A stretch of DNA of 64,000 nucleotides from Archangium gephyra (lineage in GTDB: Bacteria > Myxococcota > Myxococcia > Myxococcales > Myxococcaceae). The stretch is taken from positions 4,534,501 through 4,598,500 of the forward strand of contig NZ_CP011509.1 in NCBI RefSeq assembly GCF_001027285.1, read 5' to 3'. A program made the translations under genes and the position numbers. Numbering within the stretch: the first letter of the stretch is position 1; each line of letters opens with the position of its first letter. Below, in pieces: positions 16,275 to 24,400 of this stretch. The notes beneath the pieces are model-generated. The model was not told where the DNA came from, searched no databases, and saw nothing but the letters and a program-made list of their open reading frames with translations.

Positions 16275-17207
16275 ATGCCCGTGCTCTCCGCCGCTGCCCT
16301 GTTGCGACTCGTGTTGCTTGCCGCTCCCGTGGAGGCCTCCGCGCCGCCTGCCTGTGAAATGGGCATGCGCCACCTGGAGCTGACGGCGGACACGCCCCGC
16401 GAGGCAGTGAGTGTGTGCATCCACCCGGGACTCACCACCAGCCTCCTCTTCGACGCGAAGCTCGCGCGTGTGGAGTTACCCGGGCGAGAGCGTTTCGTGG
16501 TGATGGAGGCGGAGACGGGCCTCGCTCTCGTGCCCACGGGGGTCTTTGTACAGGGCGAGCGCGTGCCGGTGCGCATCACCTTCCAGGATGGAGCGGCCCC
16601 GGCGATTGCCACTTTCACCCTGGTGGTGCACCCGTCCGAGGCCGCGCGGCAGGTACAGGTGACACGCCAACCACGCTCGCTCGAGTCCTACCGGGAAGGT
16701 GAGCGACAGGCGCGGGCCGAAGCGCGGCAGTGCGGGGAGGACAAGGCGCGCCTGGAGGCGGAGTGCAGCGGGCAGCGCGGACTGCTGGGCCTGATCGCCC
16801 AGGAATTACTGGGGGAGGGGGGCATCGCCGATAAGAACATCATCAAGGGCGTCAGCTCGCGTCCGGGCAACACCCTCCACTCCGAGGAGGCTCGCAGCTA
16901 TTGCTCGAACACCACGCGCCTGGAGGACGGGCGAAAGGTGATGCGGCTGGCCGTGGAACTGGAGTTACGAAACCACGGGAGCACGCCCTGGACGCCCGCG
17001 GGGGCGGTGCTGGTGGGGCCGAATGGAGAGGAGTGGAAGGTGATGGGCGTGTGGCCGTTGAAACCGATTGCTCCGGGCAACCAGCGCAGCGTCGCGGTGG
17101 AGATGGAAATGACGGAGGAGGCGGCGCGCGGCACCTTCACCCTGAAGTTGTGGGGCCAGGAGGCAGGCAGTGGGAGCGAGCACTTCGACGGCGTGACCTT
17201 CCCGTAG
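16275..17207 (+). CDS. DUF2381 (TIGR02268) family exported protein
   Basis: 310 aa. ATG 16275 has GAGGTG nine bases upstream and starts a signal peptide (LSAAALLRLVLLAAPVEASA). It matches the Myxococcus paralogous family TIGR02268/DUF2381: an N-terminal beta-rich domain (RHLELTADTPREAVSVCIHPGLTTSLLFDA), a central helical Glu/Arg/Ala stretch (ESYREGERQARAEARQCGEDKARLEAEC), and a C-terminal Ig-like domain (VELELRNHGSTPWTPAGAVLVGP). The role is unknown; these proteins usually accompany a membrane Ser/Thr kinase, as here, and may be its periplasmic partner or ligand receptor. Confidence 0.85.
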   Translation: MPVLSAAALLRLVLLAAPVEASAPPACEMGMRHLELTADTPREAVSVCIHPGLTTSLLFDAKLARVELPGRERFVVMEAETGLALVPTGVFVQGERVPVRITFQDGAAPAIATFTLVVHPSEAARQVQVTRQPRSLESYREGERQARAEARQCGEDKARLEAECSGQRGLLGLIAQELLGEGGIADKNIIKGVSSRPGNTLHSEEARSYCSNTTRLEDGRKVMRLAVELELRNHGSTPWTPAGAVLVGPNGEEWKVMGVWPLKPIAPGNQRSVAVEMEMTEEAARGTFTLKLWGQEAGSGSEHFDGVTFP

Positions 17208-17241
17208 TTCGACCAGGAGTCCGCTTCAGTTCAACACCCTC

Positions 17242-17571
17242 TCAGAGTTGGACCAGGAGGCTCGCGACGAAGAAGGCCAGCAGGAAGGCCGCGCCGACCG
17301 AGAAACCCCACAGCAGCGAGAGGCGTCCCTGGCGGGCCAGGCTGGGGGTGCGCAGCAGCCAGGGGCCCACGATGAAGGAGAGCGGCCAGTAGTAGATGCT
17401 GAAGGCGTAGAGCACCGGCGTGACGCCCACGAACAACCCCGTCGAGCCGGGCTGGGCCGACTCGAAGCGCGCGATGCGGCGATTGACGGCACTCAGCGAC
17501 AGCCAGGTCACCGTCAGCCATCCCACCAGCACGATGAAAGTGAACGTCGCGAGCACGATTCGCACGATCAT
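17242..17571 (-). CDS. Small hypothetical membrane protein
   Basis: 109 aa with three clear membrane helices (5-28, ~47-69 and ~84-108). Nothing in the loops suggests an active site. GAGGCTCC before ATG 17571 gives a reasonable ribosome site. It follows the SUI1-family gene on the same strand by 24 bp and is probably co-transcribed with it. No family recognised. Confidence 0.6.
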   Translation of the reverse strand: MIVRIVLATFTFIVLVGWLTVTWLSLSAVNRRIARFESAQPGSTGLFVGVTPVLYAFSIYYWPLSFIVGPWLLRTPSLARQGRLSLLWGFSVGAAFLLAFFVASLLVQL

Positions 17572-17595
17572 GGAGCCTCACGGACCAGGGACGGT

Positions 17596-17964
17596 TCAGC
17601 CATGTACCACGCGCTGCACGCCCCGGCGTAGCAGGAGATCCGGCAGCTTGAAGCGGTGATCTCCCCGCAGCACCAGCCGCTCCCCCTCCACCGCGCCCGT
17701 ACAGGCCAGTCCCCGTTGCAGGGCCTGGAGCCACTCCTGCATCCCGGCCGCGGGCAGGCCCAGCCCCTCCACCACCGTCACCTCCTTGCCCGTGCGATCC
17801 GTCTCGAGCCGCACCACCGCGCGCTCGGGTCCTCCCGGTGGCGGTGTGTCGGGGAAGTCCTCCCGGCGCACCTGCGGCTTCGTGGAGGGCAGCGTGTCAC
17901 GCAAGTCCTGAAGCCGGGCGAACGGGTTGTTGAAGCCCTTCTCCTTCGGATCCTGCTTCGCCAT
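17596..17964 (-). CDS. SUI1/eIF1-family translation factor (YciH-like)
   Basis: 122 aa. GGGAG lies six bases before ATG 17964, so this start is preferred over the ATG at 17970. The C-terminal two-thirds carry the SUI1 fold: KEVTVVEGLGLP, LQALQRGLACTGAV, and GDHRFKLPDLLLRRG. Bacterial YciH is related to eukaryotic eIF1 and binds the small ribosomal subunit, influencing start-codon selection. The N-terminal 55 residues (NNPFARLQDLRDTLPSTKPQ) are typical of the proteobacterial form. It is not essential where studied. Confidence 0.85.
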   Translation of the reverse strand: MAKQDPKEKGFNNPFARLQDLRDTLPSTKPQVRREDFPDTPPPGGPERAVVRLETDRTGKEVTVVEGLGLPAAGMQEWLQALQRGLACTGAVEGERLVLRGDHRFKLPDLLLRRGVQRVVHG

Positions 17965-17994
17965 GGTCATCTCCCGCGTGCGTGTTTCGGTGTG

Positions 17995-18897
17995 TCAGGT
18001 AGGCAGCTCGAGTGTCCGGGAGGCGCCCACGTGCCGGAATCCGAGGCGCTCATATACCCGCCGTGCCGGGTTGCCGTCGCTCACGACGAGACTCAGGGCC
18101 GGCAATTCCGCCTGGGTCGCGAGCCACAGCGCACGGCGCAACAGCGCGGCGCCGGCCCCCGCATACCGGGGCGCGGGATGCCGGTACACCTCGATCACCC
18201 ACGGGCCTCCATGGGGCGGCGTCCCGTCACGCAGGATGACGAGACAGACCCCAACGACCTTGTCTCCATCGAGCGCGAGCCCGCTGCACGGCAGGAGGGG
18301 ACCCAGCACCTTCCCCGCGAGAATCCCGGCGACCTCCTGCCGTGCCTCCGCGGGGGTCCATCCGAAGCAGTCCGGGTGCCCTGGCGGATAGGCCGCGAGC
18401 AGCAGCCGCGCCAGCTCCTCGGCGGTGCGCTCGACCCCTGTCAGGCGGAGGCCCGCCGGTCCTTCGGGGGCGCTCCAGGAGGAGGGCGCGGGATCGGCCC
18501 GCAGGTCATGGGAATACCCATGCGCGTGCCGCAGGACCCGGGCGCCTCGAGCGATGAGCTCCGTGGCCAGGGCCTCATCCTCCGTGGAGAGAACCCAGCC
18601 GCGCAGGGTGGAGCGCAGCACGTCGGCGCACCGGGCCGCGTCCACCTGCGGCATGCGCCAGGCGAGGTCCGCCCAGGGCCGCCCCTCGCGGGTGGTGGGC
18701 GTATGCGTGAGGACGAGGTCCCCCCTGTCGTCCCGCACGGACTCACGTGGCAGTCCCGCGTGCGCCCAGGGGTCTCCGGGCCCCGTCATGCCGTTCGTGC
18801 TGGGGGTGCCCGAGGCCAGAGGACGGCTCGAGCCCTCGCTTCGCTCGGCTCCCTTCTCTCGTGGCCCGTCGCTCTCCGGTGGTGTCTGCCTTGTCAT
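17995..18897 (-). CDS. GNAT-family N-acetyltransferase
   Basis: 300 aa from ATG 18897 (GGGGA six bases upstream); an internal ATG at 18789 gives a 264-residue alternative, since the first 35 residues are low complexity. The acetyl-CoA-binding motif is RYAGAGAALLRRAL near residue 245, followed by LSLVVSDGNPARRVYERLGF, the classic motif B of GNAT enzymes. The N-terminal half (80-150) looks like a degenerate second GNAT or substrate domain. The acceptor is unknown. Confidence 0.8.
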   Translation of the reverse strand: MTRQTPPESDGPREKGAERSEGSSRPLASGTPSTNGMTGPGDPWAHAGLPRESVRDDRGDLVLTHTPTTREGRPWADLAWRMPQVDAARCADVLRSTLRGWVLSTEDEALATELIARGARVLRHAHGYSHDLRADPAPSSWSAPEGPAGLRLTGVERTAEELARLLLAAYPPGHPDCFGWTPAEARQEVAGILAGKVLGPLLPCSGLALDGDKVVGVCLVILRDGTPPHGGPWVIEVYRHPAPRYAGAGAALLRRALWLATQAELPALSLVVSDGNPARRVYERLGFRHVGASRTLELPT

Positions 18898-18977
18898 GCG
18901 AGTCCCCGCAGCGCGTCATCACATCCACGCGAATCGTGCTCCGTCCACCTTGACGGTTCAATCTTCAGGGGGCCTGT

Positions 18978-19856
18978 GTGTCTAGAGGACGTGTCTATTA
19001 CGGTTTGGGTGTCTTCTTCGGGCTGCTGCTCCTGTCCTGGGTGTTCTTCCTGCTCTCCTTCCTTCGCAGGGCCCGCTTCTTCCACCCGTCCGGGGTGGTC
19101 TATACGGCCAGGGCGTATCCCGCCCCCGGGCTCGCGTCCGCGATGGGCGTGGAGGTGGCCGAGCGCTTGTCTGGCTGTGCCCTGGTCCGCTTCTCGGGCG
19201 GCATCTTCAAGCAGCATGACAAGACGGACTCGCTCGGTCTCGGCGTGCGCTTCCACGGCCAGCCCGGGCCGTGCTCCACCAATGAGCGCGGTGGACAGGA
19301 TCTCTTCCTCGTCTCCTTCCACTCCTTCGGGGCGATCGCTCACGACATCAAGGCCACCAACCCCAACGATTATCTGGCCAACACCTACTGGGCCATCACG
19401 CCCTATGAGGTGAAGGGGTTCGGCCGTGTCTCGCTGCGCATCACCGCTTCCGGTGCGGGCGCCCCGGGCTCGGTGCGTGACGAGCGGCTCGAGGACGCGG
19501 TGCGGGCGGGGGCGGCCAGTCTGCGGCTCGAGATGGCTCCGTGGGGGACGAACGACTACCAGCCGCTCACGGATGTCCGCCTGGACAGCCGGGTGGAGCT
19601 GGAGGACGAGCTGCGACTCACCCCGCATGCCGCGGGACGTGGGCTGCGTCCGATCGGCTTCCTGCAGGGGTTGCGTGTATTCCCCTATGCCGCCAGCCAT
19701 CTGGCGCGGCGGCTCCGCCAGGGGGCGCCCGGGAAGGCGCTGCGGCCTGACACCCGTCTCACCCTCCCGGACCCGGGGGCGAGCCATCGCACGAACGTCA
19801 ACGTCTCACCTGCCTTCTCGTCCCGGAATGAGGCTCGAGAACGGGTGGTGGGCTGA
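18978..19856 (+). CDS. Hypothetical membrane-anchored protein
   Basis: 292 aa, GTG start at 18978. One N-terminal membrane helix (9-30, YYGLGVFFGLLLLSWVFFLLSFL) is followed by a globular domain. The stretch from residue 60 (CALVRFSGGIFKQHDKTDSLGLGVRFH ... QDLFLVSFHSF) faintly recalls the catalase beta-barrel core, where a strand ending in RFS is followed by an aliphatic LG-V-RF strand. The heme ligand Tyr and catalytic His could not be confirmed. Treat as unknown. It is transcribed away from the GNAT gene with an 80-bp shared upstream region. Confidence 0.6.
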   Translation: MSRGRVYYGLGVFFGLLLLSWVFFLLSFLRRARFFHPSGVVYTARAYPAPGLASAMGVEVAERLSGCALVRFSGGIFKQHDKTDSLGLGVRFHGQPGPCSTNERGGQDLFLVSFHSFGAIAHDIKATNPNDYLANTYWAITPYEVKGFGRVSLRITASGAGAPGSVRDERLEDAVRAGAASLRLEMAPWGTNDYQPLTDVRLDSRVELEDELRLTPHAAGRGLRPIGFLQGLRVFPYAASHLARRLRQGAPGKALRPDTRLTLPDPGASHRTNVNVSPAFSSRNEARERVVG

Positions 19857-19951
19857 GCTTCGTTGCCCGCTGCCCGCCGGGTCCATAGCTTTCCAGGGCG
19901 GGCAGGCAGGGCGCCGGGGTGGGTTCCGTCGAGGGGGCGCGGGAGAATGCC

Positions 19952-22900
19952 ATGCAAGATGGCGATGAGACTGCTGACAGGCCCATCGGCTGGCCACCGG
20001 CGACGTCCCGGCCCGATGAGCGCTTGAGTGGACTGTCCGGGGACTCGGATCTGGACGACTCCTTCCTGCAGGAGGTGGCCCATGTGCCCATGCCTCTGCG
20101 CCGGCCGCTTCCCGGGGAACAGCTGGGCGGCCAGGACGGACGCCGGTTCAAGCTCCTCGAGGAGCTGGGCGCGGGCGCCATGGGGTGGGTGCTGAGTGCC
20201 TGGGACGAGCAGCTGCGGCGCGAGGTGGCCCTCAAGTTCCTCGTGCCCCGCGAGGAGCTGGCGGGCCTGGCGCTGGCGGAGGCCCGGGCCATCGCGCGGC
20301 TCGACCACGAGAACATCGTCCGCATCTTCGACGTCGCCGAGTGGGCGGGGCGCCCGGAGGCGCCTCGCATTCCCTTCCTGGTGATGGAGCGCCTGGACGG
20401 CGAGTCGCTCGCCCGCCTCATGCAGCGGGAGCGGCCCGGGCTGCGGCGAACGCTGGAGATCATGATGGCCGTGGCCGCGGGGCTGGCGCACGCCCACGAG
20501 CACCACATCGTCCACAGGGATCTCAAGCCCAGCAACGTCCTCATCACCCGCCGGGGCGTGGTGAAGCTGCTCGACTTCGGGCTGGCGTACCTCCTGGATC
20601 CCACCACCGCGCTGGCTCCCCGTCTGCCCATGGCGGGCACGCCGCCCTACATGGCTCCGGAGCAGTGGCGGGGCGAGGCGTTGGACGAGCGCACCGACAT
20701 CTGGGCCGCGGGCGTGATGCTCTACGAGATGCTCACCGGAGAGCTCCCCTACGTGAGCACGAACCTGGAGGAGCTGCGGGCCCGGGTGCTGTCCCCCGAG
20801 CCCGTGCCGCTGTTGCGTGAGCGCCACCCGGAGCTGCCCTGGGAGCTGGAGTCGCTGCTGGCCGTGATGTTGGCGAAGGACCCGGCCCGGCGGCTGCTCT
20901 CCGCGGCCGAGCTGCAGGAGGAGCTGCGTGAGCTGGAGGAGCACCTGCGCCCCGGGCGCAAGCAGCCGCGCAACGTGGCCCCGCAGCGGCGGCAGGTGAC
21001 GCTGGTGGCGTGCAGGCTCCAGGGGCTCGCCAGCCTCGCGGGGAGCATGGACGCCGAGGACTTCGGCGAGTGGGAGGCGGCCTTCCATCGCGGCTTCTCC
21101 AAGGTCATCCAACAGCATGGCGGCTTCGTCACCCTGTGCATGGGCGACGAGGCGTTGGCGTGCTTCGGCTATCCGGTGGCGCGCGAGGAGGACTCGGAGC
21201 GCGCCGTGCACGCGGGCCTGCTGCTGGTGCCCTCCATCCGCGAGGCGCTCGGGGAGCGGATGCCGTGGCAGGACCGGCCGGAGTTGAAGGTCCAGGTGGG
21301 CATCCACACCAGCATGGTGATGTTGGATGACCTGCCGCAGGAGCTGCGGGGGCGCACGCCCGGCATCCAGGGAGAAGCGCCGAAGGTGGCGGCCTGGTTG
21401 GCGCTCCAGGCCGGGCCCGACGAGGTGGTGCTCAGCCGCGAGGCCCATGCCCTGGTGCTGCGCGCCTTCGAGACGGAGACGCTCGGTCCCCGCTCCTACG
21501 AGGGCACGCGCAGCGTGCGGGTGTACCGCGTGCTGGGCGCGCGAAGGACGGTGTCCCGGTTCGACAGGACGCTGGCGGTGGGCGGAGGGCTCACCCCGAT
21601 GGTGGGGCGGGATCGGGAGGTGCAGGAGTTGCTCGCGCTCTGGGAGCGGGCGCGGGCGGGGGAGGGGGGCTTCGTGTTGCTCTCGGGCGAGGCGGGCATG
21701 GGCAAGTCCCGTCTCATCCAGGAGCTGCGCGAGCGGATTGGCCGGGAGCAGGCGCTGCCCTTGCGCTTGCAGTGCTGGTCCCAGTTCTCCACCAGCGCCT
21801 TCCATCCCCTCATCGAGGCGTTGCAGCGGCTGTGGCTCTCTCCGGAGCGCTCCGCCCGGGAGAACCTGCGGGTGCTGGAGGAGTGGCTCGCCCCGTGGGC
21901 GCTGAAGCCCGTGCAGGTGGGGCTGCTGGGCTCGCTGCTGTCGCTGCCGGTGGAGGAGTCCTCGCCGCACCTGCGGCTCACGCCGGAGCGGCAGCTGGAG
22001 GAGCTGCTGGATGCGCTGGGCACGCTGCTGCTGCGGGTGGCCGCGTCGCACCCGGTGCTCCTGGTGGTGGAGGATCTGCACTGGGCGGACCCCTCCACGC
22101 TGCGGATGCTGGGCTCGCTGATGGAGCGGCTGGGGACGGCGCGCGTCCTGGGCGTTCTCAGTGCCCGTCCCGAGTTCCGCCCGCCCTGGCCCGCGCGGCC
22201 GGAGTTCCACCGGCTCACGCTGGAGCGGCTGACGGCGGCGTGCACCGCGCGTCTGGCGAAGGACATGGCCGGGGGCCGGGAACTGCCCGAGGCGGTGCTG
22301 GAGCAGCTCGTGGCCCGCACGGATGGCGTTCCACTCTTCGCCGAGGAGATGACGCGCATGCTGCTGGAGGGCGGGGCGGCGGCGTCCATTCCCGTCACCC
22401 TGCAGGAGCTGCTGCTGGCGCGGCTGGACACCCTCCCGCGGCGCCAGAAGGAGCTGGCGTGGTGGTGCGCCGTCCTGGGCCGCGGCTTCACGCGCGAGAT
22501 GCTCGTCACCGTGACGGGCCTGCGCGAGGCCGAGCTGCGCAGGGATCTCGCGGGGCTGGTGGCGGCGGGTCTGCTGCAGCGCTACGAGGAGCCCTCCGGG
22601 CCCTGCTACCAGTTCCGCCACGCGCTCATCCAGGAGGCGGCGTACCAGTCCCAGACGCGCGGGGTGCGGCGCGAGCACCACCGTCGCATCGCGCTCGCCC
22701 TGGTGGAGCACTTCCCTTCGATGGTGGAGAGCCGGCCCGAGCTGCTCGCCCACCACTACACGGAGGCCGGGGAGCTGAAGCCGGCCATCCGCGCGTGGAA
22801 GCAGGCGGGGCTGCGCGCCAGCCGGCGCTACGCGAACCAGGAGGCCGTGAGCCACCTCACCCAGGCGCTCAAGCTGCTGCGAGGCCTGCCGGACGCCGCG

Positions 22901-24001
22901 TCGCTCCTTCCCGACGAGCTGGAGTTGCTGCTCGCCCTGGGCCTGCCGTTGGTGCAGCTGCGGGGCTACCACTCGCCCGAGGTGGCGCGGGTGTATGAGC
23001 GCGTGCGCGAGCTCTTCCAGCAGGTGGGCGAGGGCGTGGCCCGGATGGAGCTGTCGTACTGGGGCGCGTACTCCTACTACTTCACGCAGATGAAGTTCCA
23101 GGAGGCGCACGAGATCGCCGAGTTGCAGGTGGAGCTGGGCCGGCGCCAGTCCAACCGGGAGCTGCGGGTGATGGGGCACCGGATGATGGCCATCGACTCC
23201 TTCACCTGGGGGGACATGCCCGCGGCCCTGGCCCACATCGAGCAGGCCCTGGAGCATTCCGAGGAGCCCTCGCTCGAGCACCACCGGGCCCTCGCGCTGA
23301 AGCAGGCGGTGAATCCACGGGCCGTGGCCCTGGCCTTCAGCTCCGTCATCCACTCGGCGCTCGACGAGCAGGAGGTGGCGCGGCGGCATGTGCACGAGGC
23401 CCTGGAGCTGGCGGGCAGGCTGGGCCATCCCCACACGTGTGCCAGCGTGTTCACCTACGCGGCTCTCGGTGCGCACATCCGGCGGGATGCCCGGAGGACC
23501 CTGGAGTGGGCGGAGCAGGGGGTGGCGCTCGCGGGCGAGCACCGGTTCCTGCTCTGGCTGTGGTGGTCCACCCTGTTGAAGGGCTGGGCCCTGGCCGAGC
23601 TGGGGCAGGCGGAAGAGGGGCTGGCGCTCATGCGCCGGGCGCTCGAGGAGTGGGAGCGCTCGGGCTTCGTGATCGGCACCCTGCACAACTCCGCCATGCT
23701 CGCCGACATCTACCTGAAGCTGGGCCGGGCCGAGGAGGGACTGGCCGCCATCGAGCACGCGCTGGCGCCCGAGAAGCTTCGCGCGGGAGAGAGCAGCTTC
23801 GAGGCCTATGCGCACCTGGTCCGCGCCCAGCTGCTGGTGCTGAGCGGCCGGATACCGGAGGCGCGGGAGTCCTTCCTCCAGGTGCTGGAGGTCGCTCGCC
23901 GGCAGGGGGCGCGCATCTACGCGCGGCGCGTGCTGACGCAGTGGGGGAGGTGGCTCGAGCGGCCGGAGCCGCGGCCGGACGAGTCCCTGCCGTACTCCTG
24001 A
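19952..24001 (+). CDS. Ser/Thr kinase - nucleotide cyclase-like - AAA ATPase - TPR fusion protein
   Basis: 1349 aa from ATG 19952 (GGGAG seven bases upstream); a GTG at 19919 is less likely. Kinase ~66-330 (LGAGAMGWVLSA, HRDLKPSNVL, LDFGLAY). Class III cyclase-like domain ~345-515, where the first metal Asp of the usual FADIxGF is missing (LVACRLQGLASL), while GDEALACFGYP remains. Predicted ATPase ~545-800 with P-loop GEAGMGKS near residue 580 and VVEDLHWADPS as Walker B. TPR-like helices ~900-1330. This layout is annotated elsewhere as the TOMM-system kinase/cyclase fusion. No TOMM precursor or cyclodehydratase is nearby, so its partner is unknown. The cyclase part is probably a dead regulatory domain. 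Confidence 0.85.
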   Translation: MQDGDETADRPIGWPPATSRPDERLSGLSGDSDLDDSFLQEVAHVPMPLRRPLPGEQLGGQDGRRFKLLEELGAGAMGWVLSAWDEQLRREVALKFLVPREELAGLALAEARAIARLDHENIVRIFDVAEWAGRPEAPRIPFLVMERLDGESLARLMQRERPGLRRTLEIMMAVAAGLAHAHEHHIVHRDLKPSNVLITRRGVVKLLDFGLAYLLDPTTALAPRLPMAGTPPYMAPEQWRGEALDERTDIWAAGVMLYEMLTGELPYVSTNLEELRARVLSPEPVPLLRERHPELPWELESLLAVMLAKDPARRLLSAAELQEELRELEEHLRPGRKQPRNVAPQRRQVTLVACRLQGLASLAGSMDAEDFGEWEAAFHRGFSKVIQQHGGFVTLCMGDEALACFGYPVAREEDSERAVHAGLLLVPSIREALGERMPWQDRPELKVQVGIHTSMVMLDDLPQELRGRTPGIQGEAPKVAAWLALQAGPDEVVLSREAHALVLRAFETETLGPRSYEGTRSVRVYRVLGARRTVSRFDRTLAVGGGLTPMVGRDREVQELLALWERARAGEGGFVLLSGEAGMGKSRLIQELRERIGREQALPLRLQCWSQFSTSAFHPLIEALQRLWLSPERSARENLRVLEEWLAPWALKPVQVGLLGSLLSLPVEESSPHLRLTPERQLEELLDALGTLLLRVAASHPVLLVVEDLHWADPSTLRMLGSLMERLGTARVLGVLSARPEFRPPWPARPEFHRLTLERLTAACTARLAKDMAGGRELPEAVLEQLVARTDGVPLFAEEMTRMLLEGGAAASIPVTLQELLLARLDTLPRRQKELAWWCAVLGRGFTREMLVTVTGLREAELRRDLAGLVAAGLLQRYEEPSGPCYQFRHALIQEAAYQSQTRGVRREHHRRIALALVEHFPSMVESRPELLAHHYTEAGELKPAIRAWKQAGLRASRRYANQEAVSHLTQALKLLRGLPDAASLLPDELELLLALGLPLVQLRGYHSPEVARVYERVRELFQQVGEGVARMELSYWGAYSYYFTQMKFQEAHEIAELQVELGRRQSNRELRVMGHRMMAIDSFTWGDMPAALAHIEQALEHSEEPSLEHHRALALKQAVNPRAVALAFSSVIHSALDEQEVARRHVHEALELAGRLGHPHTCASVFTYAALGAHIRRDARRTLEWAEQGVALAGEHRFLLWLWWSTLLKGWALAELGQAEEGLALMRRALEEWERSGFVIGTLHNSAMLADIYLKLGRAEEGLAAIEHALAPEKLRAGESSFEAYAHLVRAQLLVLSGRIPEARESFLQVLEVARRQGARIYARRVLTQWGRWLERPEPRPDESLPYS

Positions 24002-24011
24002 AGCCCGGCCC

Positions 24012-24230
24012 TCACGGCACCCGGCGTCCCACCAGCCGCGTGAGGAGGTCCTGGAACTCGTTGGGGCCGATGTCGAGCCGCTCCACGACGTAGCCATAGA
24101 GCATGGCCGTCGGCACGGAGCGGCCTCCGCGCTCGCGCTCGAGCTGGTGCAGTGTGTGGAGGATGATGCGCTCGGCCCGGGTGAGTCCGTCGCGCACGTC
24201 GGGGATGTGGTCGCGTGGGTCGCCAGTCAC
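24012..24230 (-). CDS. Small hypothetical protein, possible winged-helix
   Basis: 72 aa from GTG 24230, with GGAG about ten bases upstream. RAERIILHTLHQLERERGGRSVPTAMLYGYVVERLDIGPNEFQDLLTRLVGRR reads like a small winged-helix or helical DNA-binding domain. It is divergent from the CHAT/STAND operon, with 170 bp between starts, so it could regulate that operon, although this rests on position only. It converges tightly (10 bp) on the kinase-cyclase gene. Confidence 0.55.
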   Translation of the reverse strand: MTGDPRDHIPDVRDGLTRAERIILHTLHQLERERGGRSVPTAMLYGYVVERLDIGPNEFQDLLTRLVGRRVP

Positions 24231-24400
24231 TCGCGGGGTCTCCGGGCCGGACAGCCTACGTCACCGCCGCGCTTTCGTGGCATCCGAGGTGCCAGCCCCC
24301 CGCTACCCGTTCTCCTGGGAATGTGGCGGCCTGGAGCCTCGCACGCATGAAGGGGAGGCGCCGGCGTGTTGGCCCTTTGAGCAGGGCGGAAGGAGGGCCC

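Noticed and set aside
19685-24097. 1470-residue open frame on the minus strand opposite the kinase-cyclase gene
   Set aside because: It is a high-GC shadow: Pro/Gln/Arg/His/Leu-rich, no domain motifs, and the plus strand encodes clear kinase, ATPase and TPR domains.
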